A stretch of DNA of 64,000 nucleotides from Puccinellia tenuiflora (taxonomy: Eukaryota > Streptophyta > Magnoliopsida > Poales > Poaceae), in assembly GCA_012064385.1 (NCBI GenBank), contig QRDG01000401.1, positions 661,174-725,173 on the forward strand. The letters are read 5' to 3'. A program made the translations under genes and the position numbers. The notes beneath the pieces are model-generated. The model was not told the origin of the DNA, ran no database searches, and was given only the letters and a program-made list of their open reading frames with translations. Within the stretch, counting starts at the first letter, position 1; the number at the start of each line of letters is the position of its first letter. Shown piece after piece: positions 20,973 to 32,000 of this stretch.

Positions 20973-23900
20973 CTACGCAGAAACCTCCATAAAGAGGTCT
21001 CGAAACTCCACGCGTTGTAACATGGACCACGAACGGAGCAAACTTGTGCACCGGTATATTACCTGCAAGAGAGAAACATTTTTATCATTAAAAACCTTGT
21101 CATTCCTAAAAAGCCAAAGCGACCAGACAACAGCCATCGCTCCCACCCTTATTATAGTTCTAAACTTGTGATCAATTTCATGCAACCAGTTTCCGAAAAT
21201 ATTCGCAACCGATTTAGGAGGATACAAATTAGAATCCATTTGGATAGTTGACATATAGAACGCGCAATCTTACATTCGAAGAAAAGGTGCTTTATCGTCT
21301 CATCATGAAGAAAAAAGGCACACTTCGTACTTCCTTTCCAATTACGCTTAACAAGGTTATCCTTTGTGAGAATAACTCCTCGACGAGCATACCATGAGAA
21401 ATTTTTTATCTTTAACGGTATTTTCATCTTCCAGAGTTTCTCACACTTAACCATCGGCACATCGCTTTGGATGAGAGCTCTATACATGGAATCCACTGAG
21501 AAACGACCGTTCTCATTCAGATTCCATCGAAAAACATCCGACCCCATTGAAAGCTGAATCATGGATAATCTCTCTAAAAGAGCGTCCCATGCTGCAAGTC
21601 TGGGTCCGGTTAAATCTCGCCTGAACGTCACATTTGGAGGAGAAGTCTGCATAGTCTCAGCTAGCGTCTCACTCTTATGACGAACAATATTGTATAGAGC
21701 TGGATATTGATCCTTTAGAGGGGCATTACCAAGCCATTTATCCTCCCAGAATCTAATCTCCGACCCATCACGAATAGCGAATTTTCCAAAGCGGAAGAAA
21801 AATTTCTTCGTTGCCATGAGGCCGGCCCAAAAGTGTGAATCACCTGGTTTCCATACCACTTGTGACAATGCTTTTGAACCGACGTATTTGCGTCGTAGAA
21901 GTGTTTGCCAAGTCCCTTCTTCCGAGAGAAGCTTATAAAGCCATTTCCCTAGAAGGGCTGAATTCTTAACCTGTAGATCATGGATGCCAAGTCCACCTTG
22001 ATCTTTAGGTCGGCAAACCACGTCCCACCGTGCCAATCTATATTTCTTTTTCTCACTATCCCCTTGCCAAAAGAATCTTGAACGAAAATAGTCTATTTTC
22101 TTCAATACTCCTTTAGGCAACTGGAAAAAGGATATCATATACAGCACCATATTACTAAGTACTGAATTTATGAGTACCAATCTCCCACCTAAGGATAGCA
22201 ATTTGCCTCTCCAACTGGCCAATCTTACTTCGAACCGCTCCTCAACATGCTTCCATTCAGCATTAGTCAGTCTCCTATAATGAATAGGTATACCAAGATA
22301 CCTAATCGGAAACTGACCTTGTTCACAGCCAAATAATTCAGCATATTGAGTCGCAAAATCCTGGGCATCGCCAAAACAAAACAACTCACTCTTATGGAAA
22401 TTTATTTTTAACCCAGATAACTGCTCGAACGCTGATAGTATCAACTTCATATTCATAGCTTTATCCAGGTCATGTTCCATAAATAGAATTGTGTCGTCCG
22501 CATATTGCAGAATAGATAAGCCACCATCAACCAAGTGTGGTATGACTCCTTCAATCTGTCCATCCAATTTTGCGCGTTCAATCATGACCGCTAACATATC
22601 CGCCACTATGTTAAATAGTATCGGCGAAAGCGGGTCACCTTGCCTTAGACCCTTCTTTGTTTGGAAATAATGACCAGTATCGTCATTCACTCAAATGGCC
22701 ACACTACCTCCAGTAACAAAGTTCCGAATCCAGGCACACCATTCCTCCGAAAAACCTTTCATGCGCAAAGTCTGTTGGAGAAACTCCCAATTGACCTTGT
22801 CGTAAGCCTTTTCGAAGTCAATTTTAAAAATCACCCCATTCAATTTCTTTCGGTGCATCTCATGTACCGTCTCATGTAGTATGACTACACCATCGAGGAT
22901 ATTCCTCCCTTGCATAAAAGCAGTTTGTGTAGGTCTAACGACATGATCCGCGACCGTGTTCAATCGAATGGTTACCACTTTAGTGAAAATTTTGAAGCTG
23001 ACATTAAGGAGACAGATAGGTCTATATTGCTGGATCCTCTCCGCATCCTTAATTTTTGGCAACAAAATTATTTCACCAAAGTTTAGGCGAAAAAGCTCAA
23101 GCTGCCCGTCATGCAAAGCATTAAACATAGCAAGCAGTTCAGGTTTGATAATATCCCAAAAGTTTTGATAAAACTCAGCTGGGAATCCATTTGGACCTGG
23201 AGCCTTGTTATGTTCCATCTGAAAGACTGCTTTTCTCACCTCTTCTTCAGTAAAAGGTGCGGTAAGAAAAGCATTCTCATCATCCGAAACTTGAGGTATG
23301 TCATCTGTACGAGACTCGTCAAGAGAAAGGGTATTCTCCTCCGGCGCCCCGAATAAGCCTTTGTAATATCTAGTGATATACCTCTTTAGCTCTTCTTGTC
23401 CTTCAACTAGGCCGTCTTCTTGATGAAGTGAATAAATAAGCTTCTTCCTATGCCTGCCATTGGCGACATTATGGAAGTACCTTGTATTCGAATCACCTTG
23501 AAGAATGAACTTAGCCTTAGACCGTTGATACCATTTGATTTCCTCTTCGCGTAACAGTTTTGTTAACGACGCATTCGATTGACTCTTGAGTTCAATCTGA
23601 TGTGTTGTTAGCGGCTGACTTTCCGCGATCGCTTCGAGTTCATCAATAATGGCGGCAAGACGAGCTTTCTCTTTTTTAAGCAGACCAGTTGTATGGCGCG
23701 CCCAACCCCTAAGGTGTGTGCATAAATTGCGCAACTTATTATTCCACCTCTGCATAGGACAAGCACCCCCAACAGGTTGTTCCCAGATTTGTTTGACCAT
23801 CTCCGCGAAACCGTCACGGGTCAACCAACCCAATTCAAATTTAAATTGGGGTTTACCATTTGGTTTCGGAAGACCAGTGGTCAAAATAATCGGTGCATGA

Positions 23901-24576
23901 TCCGATAGAGACTCGATACGTTCTAGGGCGCGTACAGACACCATAGGATATTTTGACTCCCATTCGGTGTCCATCATCACACGATCTAGTTTTTCGTATG
24001 TCGGTTCCAGCAGACTGTTTGCCCAAGTAAACTGCCTACCTGTCATATGGACCTCTCTCAAATCCAAGCTGTCAATGACTGCGTTGAAAAGAAAAGGCCA
24101 ATGACCATCGAATCGACCTCTGCTTTTCTCGTGTCGGAATCTAAGCATATTAAAGTCCCCCCTATAAGAATAGGATGCGGGTTGTCTTTAGCTAGATTAA
24201 CCAATTCACGGAGAAAAGGCGCCTTGTATTCCTCCTGAGCAGCTCCATACACAGCGACCAAACTCCATATGAAATTATCAGCTTTATTCCGGATATGGAA
24301 CTTTATATGAAAATCCGCATCCGAAACCGCTAACACTTCCATAGAGTTTGAATTAACGCTTAGTAGTATGCCCCCAGACCTCCCTCGAGGTGGGTGAGAA
24401 AACCAATGGAAATCCAAACCGCCAGATAAACGGTTAAGGACACTCGCTGGAAAGTCTCTTCTACCCGTTTCTGAAATGGCCACAAAGTCCAAGTTGTGAT
24501 CTTGGATGCATTGTGCGATATGTAAATGTTTAGCCAAGTCACCAAGACCTCTGCTATTCATGAACATGCCATTCAT
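20973..24576 (-). pseudogene. LINE-1 ORF2: endonuclease, reverse transcriptase, zf-RVT
   Basis: Starting at 24576: an APE-type endonuclease (N-terminal NSRGLGDL, ISET with the catalytic Glu, VAVYGAAQEEYK, SDHAPIILT), the reverse transcriptase (KAPGPNGFPAEFYQ; RPICLLNVSFKIFTK; KIDFEKAYDKVNW; KGLRQGDPLSPILFN; YADDTILF near 22490) and a C-terminal zinc-binding zf-RVT domain (LWKMKIPLKIKNFSWYA; HLFFECKIA). It would nick DNA and copy the LINE RNA at the target. Lesions: one G missing in a homopolymer at 24157-24162 within the IGG-DFN motif; TGA at 22691-22693 in place of Arg just before NDDTGHYF; a frame change near 21260. Confidence 0.92.
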
Positions 24577-27500
24577 CGGGAAACTCTTGGGGATTTTCGA
24601 ACCTTCTTGTTCCTTTTTGCGGAGGCATTCTTAGATTTACGACCAGAGGCTTGCAGGTCATAAGTAGACCCTAGCCCTGACCCATCTAAGTCCACCTCAG
24701 ACAACTCCCCAACTAGATGAGATAGAACCTGACCATCGACATTGTCAGTCGCCTCATCCTCATCTAGGGGTGGAGGATATGGCTTACTCGTTGCATTAGG
24801 ATAAACCTTTACTCGGTCAAACTCCATATGCTTTAGAGCATTGGCCGAAACCAACACCTCCTTCTCATCCCTTCCCATGGTAACGCCAACTTTATGAAGC
24901 CTAGACGATAACTGATGTGTAGAAAGTGAAAGAAAAGACTTGGGCTTTGAAGACGTACCCGGAGTGAGCTGTCCATTCAGCAACGCTTTCCGCCGCATCG
25001 CCTTGGCGAGAGAATCCTCGTCCATAGCAACGGAACCATCCGCTGCCACAGCATGGCGGCTGCTGCGTCGCAGCGCAGCCGAGGCCGGGGGCTGTACCGT
25101 GGCCGGCTTAACCATGCATGGGGGTTCGGTTGCAGTAGCAACCCCCAACATGGCCGGCGGCCCAGCTCCAGGCGACGCGAGAGGGACCACTATGTGTCCA
25201 GCCGGCACCACTCCAGCTGGCGGTGCCAAAATCCCAGCCGACGCACCCCCCCGGATGCAGGAGTAGACGGGGTGGGCAAAGAGACCTGGGTCACAGGCCC
25301 CCCTCCATTGGTCGGAGAGCAGCCACCTCCTCCCTCGGCAGGAGAGGTCGGCGTCACAAGTGCCCCCCTCCCGGCGATAGGAGAGGAGTAGGGACCCTCC
25401 GCCACCGGCACATCCCCCCAGAGGCTGTAGTAGATGGGGTGGTCGGGCTGCTCCGGGTCTCCGACCCCCCAGCAGCAGGTGACGAGGTGTAACAACCTCC
25501 CCCATTAGTCGGTGTAGAAGGGGAGGCCGGCGTGACCGGCCCGAGAGGTCCCTCCCAGCTATCGGGGAAGCGGAACGACACACAGCCGTCGGCGCACCCC
25601 CCCCCCCCCCCCCGCAGTAGTAGACGGTGTGGGCGAACTGACGCGCAGCGACCTGGACCTCGGATTGATAGGCGTAACAGCCCTACCAATAAGAAGAGAC
25701 TGTACAGCAGCAGCCAAGCTGTTGCCATCCACAGCCCCAGAGCCCGGAGCATTGGACATCTCCGTATCACCATCCGTCTCCTGCATAGGTGGAGCGACAC
25801 CAGAGTCCTTGCCAAAACCGGAGTCCCCTCCCAAACCCTTATCTGAGGGATCATCATAATCATTACGGCTCCAGATGAAAGGCACAAAGTCAGCCTCCGG
25901 AACAAAGTCAGCTGGCTCCGGTCGGAAAGTGAAGTCGTATCCCTTTAACTTTAGGACTCCATCCGCCTTAATGTAAGGACCAATTTCATCCCTCTTCTTG
26001 AAGCAATTTGATGAAGCCATGCCCACAAGCATACGAACAATATCTCGGCGCCGCAGCGCAAGAAGATCGACATCAATGGTCATCCCGATGAGAGTACCAA
26101 CATCCCACAAACCAAGAAAATACCGCAGCGGATACGGAACACCGGTAACATGGACCCAAACCTGGTGCAACTCCATCTTGTGCGGAACCTCCTCCGGCGT
26201 CCACTGGCTAAGGACAAGCTTGGCAGCCTGTCTAGGGACCCCCAACTCCAATCCGTCAACCCGCTGCAAATCCTCCATAGACGGGAAACCGAGCAGAAAA
26301 GAATTGGCCCCATGAGGCAGAGCCTCCCACTTCCAAGAGTGAACCGGGCAAATACGTGCAACCTGAGACTCCACCGTCGCGGCCGAAACAGACTCACCAT
26401 GGACCACCACACAAGCCGTAGGAGCCAAGTGTGAGGAGGGCTGCTCCTTATAAACACTGTCCGGGAACTGAGTGAACATGAGGTCTTCGTCCCCAAAACC
26501 GGACACAAAAGTAGTAGGCTTCGGCAACTTCAACGTGGGACACTTTGATGTTGGGTGCTTCGAATTATCACACACGTAGCAATAGTGCCGGACCGTACAA
26601 TCCTTTGTCGCGTGAGTCTTGACTTTGCACTTCCAACAATATACCTTGATCTTCTTGGGTACCGGAGCAGCAACAGCACCCTCGACCACCTGAACCGGAG
26701 CCGGAGCCGGAGCCACAACGGGCTGCTGCTGCACCACCATAGCCACCGCGCCAGCAGCAGGGACAGGGACCTGCCTCGGCTCGGCAGCACCACGCCCAAC
26801 CGGGGCACCCTTCTTCCGCTTCTGCCCGAGCGCCTGCGCCGGACCGCGATGCTGCTGCGGCTGACCACGCGGACACACATTCCCGGCCGCGCCATAACCA
26901 GCACCGATGGTGGGGAGCGGGGCAGGTATGGGCACCGCCCTAGGCAGCTGTCGAGGAGCTAAGGTAGGCGGCCCCGACGCATCGCGGACGTTTGCCGGCG
27001 GCGGTCCACCCGCGATCACAGCAACCGATGCCGACGAGGAAGCGCCCGTAGACCCCGCACCCTGAGACGAAGTAGCAGCCGGCGGCTGCCTCCCACCCGC
27101 CCGAGGCAGCGGGCCAGCCATGGACACGGACGGGGTGGCAAGCACCTCCGCGAAGGACCGCCGGAAACCGGCCGCAGGGGAGGCAGATGAGGAGCTGACG
27201 CCGGCGAACGAAGCAGGGACGACGGCGCTCGGCGACAACGGGAGGGCGACGGCAGAGGATGACGAAGGAATCGATGCAGCGAAGAGCGAGGAGGCGCAGA
27301 CGATAGGGCACCGCAGGTTCGATCGGATGCCCCTGAACCATCGGCCCAGATGAGCCCATGGGCCACCACGACCAGGGTCGGCCGAGACCACGCGTGGCCC
27401 ACATCCATGCAAGGTTTGAACCGCGTGATCGACGTGATCCGGATTTTCCGCCTCCGGCCTGGCCGCCAGCGCGGGCCGGTCACCGGCCGCCTCCATCGCG

Positions 27501-27745
27501 GCGACGAGCTCCTCCGGCAGGAATTGACCGAGGCATGGGGGGCGTGATCCGCGGTCGAGGAAGTGGACCACGCCAGCCCACCCGCACCGCCGGCAACCGG
27601 ATCGCCCGACCTTGACCTCCCTCCACGGACCGCGGCCTAACCACCGGCAACGACCTCGGCCGCCCAGACGGTGGCGACCAAGACCGCGGCCGCAGAGCCA
27701 CCTTCGACTTCTCCGGCGACGGAGCCACCTGCGACCTGCATCCAA
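24573..27745 (-). pseudogene. LINE-1 ORF1: zinc-knuckle RNA-binding protein, frame broken at a poly-C run
   Basis: The first 728 codons (27745 to 25559) have a Pro/Ala-rich N-terminus and two CCHC knuckles in tandem (CWKCKVKTHATKDC and CYVCDNSKHPTSKC, near 26630-26560). A DUF4283-like fold follows (FLLGFPSMEDLQ; WVHVTGVPYPLR; LIGMTIDVDL). The C-terminal third lies in another frame (25583 to 24573), rich in Ser and basic residues, ending RKSPRVSR. The switch coincides with a run of about 17 C at 25597-25613, so a homopolymer slip is likely. ORF1 would package the LINE RNA. Its stop overlaps the ORF2 start as ATGA. Confidence 0.85.
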
Positions 27746-28139
27746 AAGAAAGAGACCTACCGGAGTCGCAGATGTCGTCCTCGGGTGAGTCCCGCTCCCA
27801 GAACCGTGAGGCCGGCGACGGAAACCCGACGTAGTCCCAGAACTCCTGGGCCAGCTCTTAGTCCGACCTCACCGGCCGCTGCACGTCGTCGCGCGACACC
27901 ACCCGCACCTCCGAAAGCGCCTCCGCGGCAACCCCAACGGCGAGCGCCTCCCCCACCAAATCCACAGCGTCCTCCTCCCCCACCAAATCCGTAGCATCTT
28001 CCACCAGGAGGAGCGAGAAGCACGATCCAGAGATCTCCGGCGAGAGGGCACCGGGAACCAGCGTGAGCCGGCGGCGCGGCCCGGGCCGGGACGGAGCTCC
28101 GACGGGGACGCCCTCCATCCAGCTAGACTAGTGCCTTGC

Positions 28140-28588
28140 CTAATTTGAATCAATATTAACTTTTGGGGGGAGAATTTCACTTCCCCGGCCTCTGCACCAA
28201 CTAGGGATGCACACAGCCATTAAGCATGAGTACCAGGATTTTTATCTTGATTAATAACCAAGTCTGGTCCTCAGGATAAATTGTATGAGTATGAGGAAGT
28301 CCTAATACTCAAGTATAAATAGGAACCTAAATCCGCGTCCGTGAGGACTTGAAATTGGGTGTTGGGTTTGTACATCCACTCTCCCAACCAGTGGCGGAGC
28401 CACAGCCTAGCTGTGTAGTCAGCTGACTACACAACATTTTGGCAAAAAGCTTTATATATAAGGCAAACAAACATGCAAAAAAATATATAAATCATATAAA
28501 TACATGTATGTGACATCACAACTTTGCATTGACATCACAGCTTTATATTCCTGCCTCCGCCACTGCTCCCAACCAGTTGAGCTAGGCT
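28140..28588 (-). mobile_element. tRNA-derived SINE-like element with a LINE-like 3' tail
   Basis: The minus strand starts GCCTAGCTCAACTGGTTGGG (28588 downwards), matching a Pol III A box within a tRNA-like head. A B-box-like AATTTCAAGTCCTC lies at about 28357-28343. Without the hAT MITE and its extra TSD, the boxes are roughly 45 bp apart, as in tRNA-type promoters. The far end (28218-28183) has GGCTGTGTGCATC and GCAGAGGCCGGGG, the same tail as LINE-1 at 20832-20800. Alternative: a 5'-truncated LINE tail next to an unrelated tRNA-like sequence. No target duplication seen. Confidence 0.55.
28389..28565. mobile_element. 177-bp hAT-type MITE, TSD CTCCCAAC
   Basis: The element starts CAGTGGCGGAG and ends CTCCGCCACTG, a perfect 11-bp inverted repeat. 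It is flanked by the 8-bp direct repeat CTCCCAAC (28381-28388 and 28566-28573). An 8-bp duplication and CAG...CTG ends are hallmarks of the hAT superfamily. There is no coding capacity. It split the SINE-like head between the A and B boxes. Confidence 0.9.
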
Positions 28589-28810
28589 CACTTCCTAACA
28601 TATGGTATGATAATCTTGGTGCCACATATTTGTCTTCAAATCCAGTGTTTTATGAACGGACAAAACATATTGAGACAGACAATCATTTTGTTCGAGAACG
28701 AGTTGCGATAAATCTCTTGATATCAAATTCATCTCCAACAGAGACCAAGTGGCGGATGGCTTCACCAAAGCACTTCCTATCAAAGATTTAGCAGAGTTTA
28801 GGCGTAATCT
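28588..28810 (+). pseudogene. copia-1 RNase H C-terminal end
   Basis: The plus-strand translation WYDNLGATYLSSNPVF, then RTKHIETDNHFVRERV and, after a shift, the ADGFTKALP-type end, is the final part of copia RNase H. It continues the domain cut at 20753. The polypurine tract and LTR that should follow are not recognisable after 28810. Confidence 0.8.
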
Positions 28811-29085
28811 TGTACCGCCACATTGGGGACTTTTCCCAACTATATAAACACGTACCCGATGCCTTGGAGAGGCTATCGTTCCACACAAACATCGACAATG
28901 GCAACTAGCAACTAGCCTCGGAGAGTCAGAAAGTTAACAGAACATAAGAAAGAGGCTGAACCAACGAACGTTGGGTGCAGCCACTTACTGTCTCAGTAGA
29001 GTTCGGCAGAATAAAATTCAGAGAGCTGATGAACTGCTTTGGTTGGTGACGAGCTAGGATGCACATAGCAGAGACAAACGACGAG

Positions 29086-32000
29086 TCAACAGATCGGTTC
29101 CTCGGACGACGACTCAGGGATCACTGTCAGCTTTTCATGATCCCAATCATGTACTATCTGGTCCGCGCATTCAGGAAGCATCGACTCTAGTGTCTGCCAG
29201 GCACAATATTATACATTCTTCTCAGCTTGTTATAGATAGGGAAAAATAGTGTTGCTCTTTGTGAAACTGGAGAAGACATACCGTGCTCGCAAGGGTTTCT
29301 GCCAGCCGGTTGATTTCCTCGGGGATCTCTGAATTCGTGATTGTTCTAGCAGCGGCACGTTCGTCCTTTCGATTAGGATCGGCACCCCTACATTGCATAA
29401 AGTCAAGTTATGTTTTACCCCTGGCACCTACTACATACTCCCTCCGTTTATTAATGTAAGACGTTCTAGGAAGCTTCCTAAAACGTCTTATATTAATGGA
29501 CAGAGGTAGTAGCAGAGAGAACATGCCAACTGCTGGAAAGAATGACAAAATGCAGTGTTTTGAAGGCAGAAGCACTGACCTGACTAGTGCATCATTCTCA
29601 CTCAACATCGGCAAGACTTCTGTTTTGGAAAACAGGAGGCTGTGATGGCTTACGCCTGCTATTCCTTGTTGCTCCAGAAACTCTATGTGCTCCCTCAATG
29701 ACTCATCCCTAAAGATACAGTACAGACATACAGATTAACCTCTCGGTAAAGAACATAGAATTGTTAACAACTATAGCTACCAGGGATCAAGGAGCTCCAT
29801 GTACAGTAAAACTCAAGTGAAACCTAACACTTACATTTTCCTTTGGGTACCATATATCATTGCATCAAGAAGAACTAAAGCCTTGTGTATCTCAAAATGT
29901 CTGCATAACACCTCAACTTTTGGCGTGCATTTTCTGACTCATTTATACTAGGCAATAACTAAAGCCAGTTTCATTTCATATTTTATGTTAAAATATATGG
30001 AGCTCGAATAGTCAGAGTGTACGTATCATCAGAATTAGTGGAACAGAAACAAATGTCTTACATGTCAAGCGGATGCCCATGCTCTTCTTGCAACTGTTTC
30101 TGCGTAAGGGAAACATCAAAACCTTGTTCTGGCAGACTAAAAAGATCTTGAATCTCCTGAAGATATGCAACAGAATTATTCATAGTATCCAGTAGGAAAC
30201 CCAGCATGCAATGACAAATAATGGTATCATGATAATTACACTCTGGCTGAAGTAACGTGTCTGTTCGTTGTTCTCCGTGGCCGCCCGAAACAAAGCACCC
30301 TTGAGGACCTGTAGAAAAGTATTATGCGATTAAGGAAGCGAAAGCATCGAGCTTAAAGGTAGATCCTAGAGATGTTACTTGGAAAACATTGGAGTAAAAA
30401 ATTCTAGATTATATTTGAACCTGCAATTTATATATCTTTTCTTCGACGGTTGCAGACGTCATCAAGCGGTATACTATCACGTCTTTTGTCTGTCCAATTC
30501 GATAAACCCGGTCAACGCTCTGATTGTCCGTACTGTAAATAAAAGGATCTGTTATGGAATAGAAAACTTGCAGTGACAAGCATCCTATAAACCAATAGGA
30601 ATACAGTTGATCAGGATGTGTCAATGTTCGGGTACCTTGGATTCCAATCAGGATCAACTACTATGACACGAGCTGCCTTGGTGAGTGTAAGCCCAAGACC
30701 ACCGACTTTTGTGGTCAGTAAAAAAATTTGAGCTCCAAGGCCCTCCTGGAAATCCTAGATATGCAAAAGCACAATACATAAGCAGGCAAGCAGCATATCT
30801 AATTGATTCCATGGAGCAAAACAACATAGGAAAAGGGAGAACAGTAACCTTCACGATCCTTTCCCTCTGAGAAATCTTAGTTTTTCCATCCATGCGCAGA
30901 AATTTGTAGCCCTCTAATAATATAGCTTCCTGTTGAAATAATCGAATGTGTTACGACACAGAAAGTGTGTTTGGACACAGAAAATAGGTACTATCCATAT
31001 CTCAAAACAGTTTCTTTATAATAGACATAATCGACAAAAAAAGTGGAATTTGTACACTTTGATTATAAAGCTCAGGTTATCAGACAATTCTCTATAAAAA
31101 ACACAATTCATGTTAAAGCTCAAGTTATCAGACAATATTCCTCTCAAGTAATTCTACTTCACTGTTGAGTGGGACTTGAATGTGATGTGTCTCTTCTGTT
31201 GTAAACAAAAGACTATAGGAAACAGTAAGGCGTGCAGAAATTTAGCAACATCGTAAGAAGAAATTGCCCATTTACTTTACCAACAGAGTTTATCATGTAT
31301 GTGAAAATACAAAAGAAGAAATGTATACAAAGTAATAATTCTAACCGAATACTATATATCACAAAAACACGGCATGCACTCCAACACAAACAAGAATTGA
31401 CAACAGACCTGAATCAGGTTTAAGATTTTACGAGTCTGAGAAAATATCAAAACATGGTGTCCCTCTTCAAGAAGATTCCGCTGCAACATCAGCCATTAAC
31501 CATTTGAGTTTACATACACAAATAAGGATTACAGTACTAACAACTAAGGTACATAAAAAAACTAAGGTACATCAAAGAATGCTTACCAACAAGGCCAAGA
31601 TAAAAGCTAACTTGCATGAGACTTCCGGACCAACTTCCACTGCATCATCATCATGGGCCATATCTGCGAGGTTCATGATCATTTTTTCAGCCATCGCCTT
31701 TTCCTGATTATTATTTTCAGCCATCTCCATTTCCTGATTATTTAACATTCCATCCATGCCTTCCAATATGTGCTCAGCAGCTCTTTTAGTGACTATCTGC
31801 GGGTGATCACATATTTTCTTCAGTACCTGTTGAAGAGAAGGAAAAATAAGAAACGAACATAATTGCACCAAAGAACATGCCAACACACAAAAAAAAAATG
31901 AATCAAGGCCATAAAACTAGCAAATGCTGCCTCACATAAAAGATATACTCCGTCCATTTCATTTTCAAGGCATACTTTAGTTTAGCTTGGAGATAATGGA

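Larger units (their letters stand above)
20754..28135 (-). mobile_element. LINE-1: near full-length L1-type retrotransposon, minus strand
   Basis: A run of nine T at 20754-20762 is the plus-strand image of a 3' poly(A) tail. Reading leftwards from 28135 are a GC-rich 5' region, ORF1 (27745 to 24573), ORF2 (24576 to about 20973) and a 3' UTR containing GGCTGTGTGCATC and GCAGAGGCCGGG. The order and domains are those of plant L1 elements. It interrupts copia-1 within RNase H. A target duplication was not identified, because the 5' side abuts another insertion. Both ORFs contain lesions. Confidence 0.85.
7406..28810 (+). mobile_element. copia-1: decayed Ty1/copia retrotransposon, split by CACTA-2 and a LINE
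   Basis: Gag, integrase, reverse transcriptase and RNase H segments occur in the correct plus-strand order in three pieces: 7412-10299, 19434-20753 and about 28588-28810. The first split is exact: removing CACTA-2 and one TAT restores the reading frame through a YSDG junction typical of the copia integrase-RT linker. The second split holds a LINE and a SINE-like sequence. No LTR of this element was found: the left side is truncated at the inverted copia junction and the right side fades after 28810. Many stops and frameshifts show it is the oldest element in this nest. Confidence 0.8.

Noticed and set aside
28566..28591. Possible tRNA gene.
   Set aside because: Only A-box-like and B-box-like parts are present, separated by a MITE; no acceptor stem or anticodon arm could be drawn.
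31945..32000. A Stowaway-like start (TACTCCGTCCATTTCATTTT) in intron 8 of the SNF2 gene.
   Set aside because: No matching inverted end or second TA was found within several hundred bases, so at best it is a fragment.
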